Origin: F23-B02 sp963629425
Lineage (GTDB): Bacteria; Bacillota; Clostridia; Oscillospirales; Oscillospiraceae
DNA: 36,273 nt
Direction: 5' to 3'
NCBI GenBank assembly: GCA_963629425.1
Contig: CAVGIU010000006.1
Location: forward strand, 1 to 36,273
The notes under the pieces are model-generated. The model did no database searches. It worked only from the letters and a program-made list of their open reading frames with translations, and was not told where the DNA came from. Shown one piece after another: positions 33,235-36,273 of this stretch. Each line of letters opens with the position of its first letter. The first letter of the stretch is position 1. Position numbers and translations under genes: made by a program.

Positions 33235-33263
33235 AAATAATCACTCAAATTGGAGGTTAATAT

Positions 33264-34922
33264 ATGACTCATAAACTGAAGATCATTCCTCTTGGCGGTC
33301 TCGGTGAGATCGGCAAGAACATGACTGCAATTGAATTTGGCACGGATATTATCGTTATCGACTGCGGTCTCGGTTTCCCTGATGAAGATATGTACGGTAT
33401 AGATATCGTTATTCCCGACATTTCCTACCTCAAGGCAAATGCCGAGAAGGTAAGAGGTATAATCATCACTCACGGACACGAGGATCATATCGGCGCTGTT
33501 CCTTATGTTATTCATGACCTGAATGTCCCGATATACGCAACTCCGCTTACAGCTGCTCTCATTGAACTCAAGCTTGAAGAACACGATTTGCTGTATAATA
33601 CGCAGATATTCACAAAAAAAGCAGGCGATGTATTCCGCCTCGGCTGCTTTAGCGTTGAATTTATCGCAGTTAACCACAGTATAGCCGATGCTGTTGCTTT
33701 GGCCATAAAAACACCTATCGGAACGATAGTCCACACTGGCGACTTTAAGATTGACCTCACACCCGTGCAGGGCAAAGTCATTGATCTTCCGCGCTTCGGT
33801 CAGCTTGGCAATGAGGGAGTGCTCGCATTGATGAGCGACTCGACCAACGTTGAAAAGCCGGGTCTGTCTGCTTCTGAGCGCAAGGTCGGTGAGACGTTCG
33901 ATATGCTGTTTAAAAACTGCGATCAGCGCATAATCATCACGACTTTCGCCTCGAACGTCCACAGACTTCAGCAGATAATCGATGTTGCGGCAAAGTATAA
34001 GCGCAAGGTCGCTATAACCGGACGCAGCATGGAAAACATTCTGCGGGTCGCAACGGTTTTGGGCTATCTCAACGCACCGGAAAATGTACTTGTAGACCTT
34101 GCGCAGATAAATAAGCTCCCCAAGGAAAAGGTAGTTATCATATCGACCGGCTCTCAGGGCGAAACTATGTCCGCGCTTTACCGTATGGCATTTTCCGAGC
34201 ACAGGCAGATCAATATAAGCGCGGGAGACAGGGTCATAATATCCGCATCTGCTATCCCCGGTAATGAAAATATGATAAGCAAGGTCATAGATGAGCTGTT
34301 CCACAAGGGAGCCGAGGTCATATACGACCGCAACACCGCGTTGCACGTTTCAGGTCACGCTTCGCAGGAGGAGCAGAAGATGATGCTCGCTCTGGTCCGA
34401 CCCAAGTTCTTTATCCCCGTCCACGGCGAGTATCGCATGCTCGTAAAACACGCGGAGCTCGGCAAACTCATGGGTGTTGAACCGAAAAACGTCGTGATCG
34501 CCGAAAACGGCAAGGTCATTGAAATCTCAAAGAAAAGCGTCAAACTCAACGGCGCTGTTCAGTCCGGTGCAGTCATGGTAGACGGCATGGGCGTCGGTGA
34601 TGTCGGAAGCGTCGTCATGCGCGACAGGCATAGGCTTGCCGAGGACGGTATGGTCGTCATCGTTGTCACGCTCTCATCTTGGGATAATGCACTTTTGTCC
34701 GATCCTGAGATACTCACGCGCGGCTTTGTCTATGTCAAAGAAGCCGAGGATATGCTTGAAGAGCTCAAGCGCGTGACAAAGGAAACAGTCCTTGCCTGCG
34801 AAGAAAGCGGCATAAAGGACTGGTCGGCAATAAAAAGCCGCATAAAGAGCACCGTCTCGAGTTATCTCTATAAGACCACAAAGCGCAGCCCGATGATACT
34901 GCCGCTCATTTCCGAAGTATGA
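33264..34922 (+). CDS. rnj: Ribonuclease J
   Basis: Metallo-beta-lactamase/beta-CASP nuclease with 5' exonuclease and endonuclease activity, central to mRNA turnover and rRNA maturation in Firmicutes. The 552-residue product has the HGHEDH metal motif (70-75), a second ligand region AVNHSIADAV and HTGDFKID. Its beta-CASP part includes SDSTNVEKPG, TTFASNVHRLQ and SGHASQEEQKMML. PVHGEYRML and a C-terminal domain follow. The ATG has GGAGG upstream. Its end overlaps the dipeptidase gene. Whether it corresponds to RNase J1 or J2 cannot be decided by eye; the full set of catalytic residues suggests an active enzyme. Confidence 0.97.
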   Translation: MTHKLKIIPLGGLGEIGKNMTAIEFGTDIIVIDCGLGFPDEDMYGIDIVIPDISYLKANAEKVRGIIITHGHEDHIGAVPYVIHDLNVPIYATPLTAALIELKLEEHDLLYNTQIFTKKAGDVFRLGCFSVEFIAVNHSIADAVALAIKTPIGTIVHTGDFKIDLTPVQGKVIDLPRFGQLGNEGVLALMSDSTNVEKPGLSASERKVGETFDMLFKNCDQRIIITTFASNVHRLQQIIDVAAKYKRKVAITGRSMENILRVATVLGYLNAPENVLVDLAQINKLPKEKVVIISTGSQGETMSALYRMAFSEHRQINISAGDRVIISASAIPGNENMISKVIDELFHKGAEVIYDRNTALHVSGHASQEEQKMMLALVRPKFFIPVHGEYRMLVKHAELGKLMGVEPKNVVIAENGKVIEISKKSVKLNGAVQSGAVMVDGMGVGDVGSVVMRDRHRLAEDGMVVIVVTLSSWDNALLSDPEILTRGFVYVKEAEDMLEELKRVTKETVLACEESGIKDWSAIKSRIKSTVSSYLYKTTKRSPMILPLISEV

Positions 34923-35830
34923 TGAGCATTCCGCTTTTTGATTGCCACTGTGATACGGCAACGCATGCGCGCGAGCTCGGCGAGGCACTGCGGCAAAATT
35001 GTATGCAGCTCGACCTCGAACGACTGTCGCGGTATTCTCCGGTGGGTCAGGTTTTTGCCGTTTGTGCCGTTGACAATCCCGAACCTGTCAAATTTGCCGA
35101 TATCTCCATCGCGTATTTTCTTAAGCAAATAGAAGAAAATTCAGACATAGTCAAGCTGTGTCTGAATTTTCAGGACATCTTATCTGCCGAGAACGAGGGG
35201 AAAATCGCGGCGCTGCTGTCAATAGAGGGTGCTGAGCAGATTGCCGACATAGATGCGGCATACAGGCAGGGCGTACGCATCGTACATATGACATGGAACC
35301 ATGATAACGCCCTGTGCGGTGCGGCCATGGATAGCGGCTCAGGACTGACTGCCAAGGGAAAAGCTTTTGTTTTGCGTGCACAGGAGCTTGGCATAATGCT
35401 CGATATGTCTCATGTATCCGAGCGCGGCTTTTGGGATACGCTGAGCATAAGCATACGTCCCGTGATAGCAGGGCACTCCAATTCAAAGGCCGTATGCGAT
35501 GTTCCACGCAATTTAACAGATGCACAGTTTATCGCTCTTGTTCGGCAGGGCGGTGGGGCAGGCATCAATCTTTACCCCGAATTTCTCGGCTGCGGACGTG
35601 ATATCGACGCTGTTTTTGCTCACATTGAGCATTTTCTGTCTCTCGGCGGCGAGAGATCTGTATTTCTCGGCTGTGACCTCGATGGCATCGAACAGATGCC
35701 GCACGGCATAAGCGGGGTGCAGGATCTCGAAATAATATATGAAATGCTTCTTAAGCATAATTACACAGAGCAGCTTGCTCAGGATATCTTCCGCAACAAT
35801 ATTCTCAGGGTAATGGAGAGGTCACTGTGA
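34922..35830 (+). CDS. M19 family (renal-type) dipeptidase
   Basis: Zinc-dependent dipeptidase of the amidohydrolase-like M19 family. The 302-residue product has DCHCDT (HxD metal site) near the N-terminus, SIEGAEQ (bridging glutamate), MTWNHDN, DMSHVSERGFWD, GHSNSK and GCDLDGI, all in family order. There is no signal peptide, so it is cytoplasmic. Physiological substrates are unknown; family members cleave various L- and D-containing dipeptides. The start is ATG 34922 or 34919, both overlapping the RNase J stop. It overlaps the next gene by GTGA. Confidence 0.93.
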   Translation: MSIPLFDCHCDTATHARELGEALRQNCMQLDLERLSRYSPVGQVFAVCAVDNPEPVKFADISIAYFLKQIEENSDIVKLCLNFQDILSAENEGKIAALLSIEGAEQIADIDAAYRQGVRIVHMTWNHDNALCGAAMDSGSGLTAKGKAFVLRAQELGIMLDMSHVSERGFWDTLSISIRPVIAGHSNSKAVCDVPRNLTDAQFIALVRQGGGAGINLYPEFLGCGRDIDAVFAHIEHFLSLGGERSVFLGCDLDGIEQMPHGISGVQDLEIIYEMLLKHNYTEQLAQDIFRNNILRVMERSL

Positions 35831-36159
35831 ACATTCAGATCTTCGGCAAAAGTAAATGCTTCGACACAAAAAAGGCCGAGCGCTATTTTAAAGAGCGCAG
35901 AATCAAATACCAGTTTGTCGATATAATAAAATTCGGCATGAGCAGGGGAGAGCTCAACTCCGTCAAAAACGCCGTCGGCCTTGATAATATGATGAATAAG
36001 GACGACGTTGATTACCCTCTCGTGCAGTATCTCGCGTCAAATGATGCAAAGCTGGAAAAGCTTTTCGAATGCCCGTGGCTCATCAAAACGCCGATTGTCC
36101 GAAACGGAAAGCAGGCTACTGTCGGATACGCTCCCGACGTTTGGGCAAAGTGGGAATAA
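35827..36159 (+). CDS. ArsC/Spx-family thioredoxin-fold protein
   Basis: The 110-residue product resembles the arsenate reductase/Spx/YffB family. It starts MNIQIFGKSKCFDTKKAERY with the nucleophile-position cysteine at 10, and contains FVDIIKFGMSRGEL and the cis-proline segment KTPIVRNGKQATVGY. It has Cys10 and no second cysteine at the CxxC position, so it is not a typical redox-sensing Spx. No ars operon genes are nearby, so arsenate reduction is not supported by context. The start is GTG 35827, overlapping the dipeptidase stop. Confidence 0.88.
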   Translation: MNIQIFGKSKCFDTKKAERYFKERRIKYQFVDIIKFGMSRGELNSVKNAVGLDNMMNKDDVDYPLVQYLASNDAKLEKLFECPWLIKTPIVRNGKQATVGYAPDVWAKWE

Positions 36160-36165
36160 GCAAAG

Positions 36166-36193
36166 AAAAAACCGCCTGACACGGCGGTTTTTT
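36166..36193. terminator. Bidirectional terminator between the ArsC-like gene and rnpB
   Basis: A stem of six GC-rich pairs (36171-36176 with 36183-36188) is extended by A/T pairs to 36166-36193, with a six-base loop. It has A-tract and T-tract flanks and can end transcription of the plus-strand genes and of rnpB coming from the minus strand. Confidence 0.9.
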
Positions 36194-36210
36194 CTGTATT
36201 GAGAAATGAG

Positions 36211-36273
36211 CGAGTCTGTAAGCCGGGTTCTGTCTTAAACGACCATCTATCTAATCCTGCCGTTGCCGACAGG
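36211..36273 (-). ncRNA. rnpB: RNase P RNA, 3' end (partial)
   Basis: On the minus strand, the stretch contains AGACAGAACCCGGCTTACAG, closely matching the conserved 3' end of bacterial type A RNase P RNA. It is preceded by TAGATAGATGGTCG, which fits the region before it in that RNA. It is the catalytic RNA that matures tRNA 5' ends. The rest of the gene lies beyond the window edge. The mature 3' end is estimated to within a few bases. Convergent to the ArsC-like gene with a shared terminator. Confidence 0.9.

Noticed and set aside
33144..34346. Minus-strand open frame of 400 codons opposite the RNase J gene
   Set aside because: Shadow of a strongly supported plus-strand gene; no motif or ribosome binding site seen.
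1..36273. CRISPR arrays, insertion sequences, phage genes, tRNA or rRNA genes
   Set aside because: No spaced direct repeats, transposase motifs or tRNA-like folds were recognised; the intergenic gaps are short and explained by terminators, promoters and leaders.

Overview
The window carries a dense, almost entirely plus-strand block of core genes from a spore-forming, Gram-positive-type bacterium of the class Clostridia. I infer an uncultured gut-type lineage near Oscillospiraceae; that rank is inference. The class-level call rests on the complete spoIIIA operon, a SipL-type spore coat gene, CdaA/CdaR, RemA, a PASTA kinase with its PP2C phosphatase, RNase J, and a T-box riboswitch in front of tyrS. 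A run of ten N inside priA, flanked by the same 8 bases on both sides, suggests a scaffolded draft or metagenome assembly.

Layout. (1) 1-4545: the last codons of an unknown gene, then cdaA-cdaR (c-di-AMP synthesis), an RseC-like membrane protein, and yicC-remA-gmk-rpoZ. (2) 4598-13964: priA-def-fmt-rsmB-rlmN-prpC-prkC-rsgA, the order known from Bacillus subtilis, with overlapping or abutting genes, ending at a strong terminator. (3) 14024-20079: a 50-residue membrane peptide gene whose TTG start sits in the terminator T-tract, then sipL and spoIIIAA-AH, ending at a bidirectional terminator. (4) 20187-23367: Asp23-family gene, nusB, xseA, xseB, ispA. (5) 23479-29143: dxs, tlyA, nadK, argR, recN. 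(6) 29189-31634: a consensus promoter, a tyrosine-type T-box leader, a C_GCAxxG_C_C family gene, tyrS, a YbaK-type deacylase gene and a terminator. (7) 31672-33109: promoter, 120-base leader, rpe, recR. (8) 33110-36159: a leader predicted to fold, RNase J, an M19 dipeptidase, an ArsC/Spx-like protein and a terminator. (9) 36211-36273, minus strand: the 3' end of RNase P RNA, running off the window edge.

Together the genes cover translation start and rRNA modification (def, fmt, rsmB, rlmN, tlyA, rsgA), replication restart and repair (priA, xseAB, recN, recR), signalling (c-di-AMP, Ser/Thr phosphorylation), isoprenoid supply (dxs, ispA) and sporulation (sipL, spoIIIA). Blocks 2-3 and 4-5 match two separate B. 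subtilis neighbourhoods (yloC-rsgA and spoIIIA-recN) joined here, with coaBC, efp/accBC, folD and spoIVB absent from their usual places.

I found no tRNA, CRISPR array, insertion sequence or phage gene. The only stretch above 300 bases without a gene (29144-29488) holds the T-box. I see no clearly new multi-gene system. The best leads are a very short SpoIIIAG, the composition of the T-box operon, the folded leader before RNase J, and the start of the small membrane gene inside a terminator.
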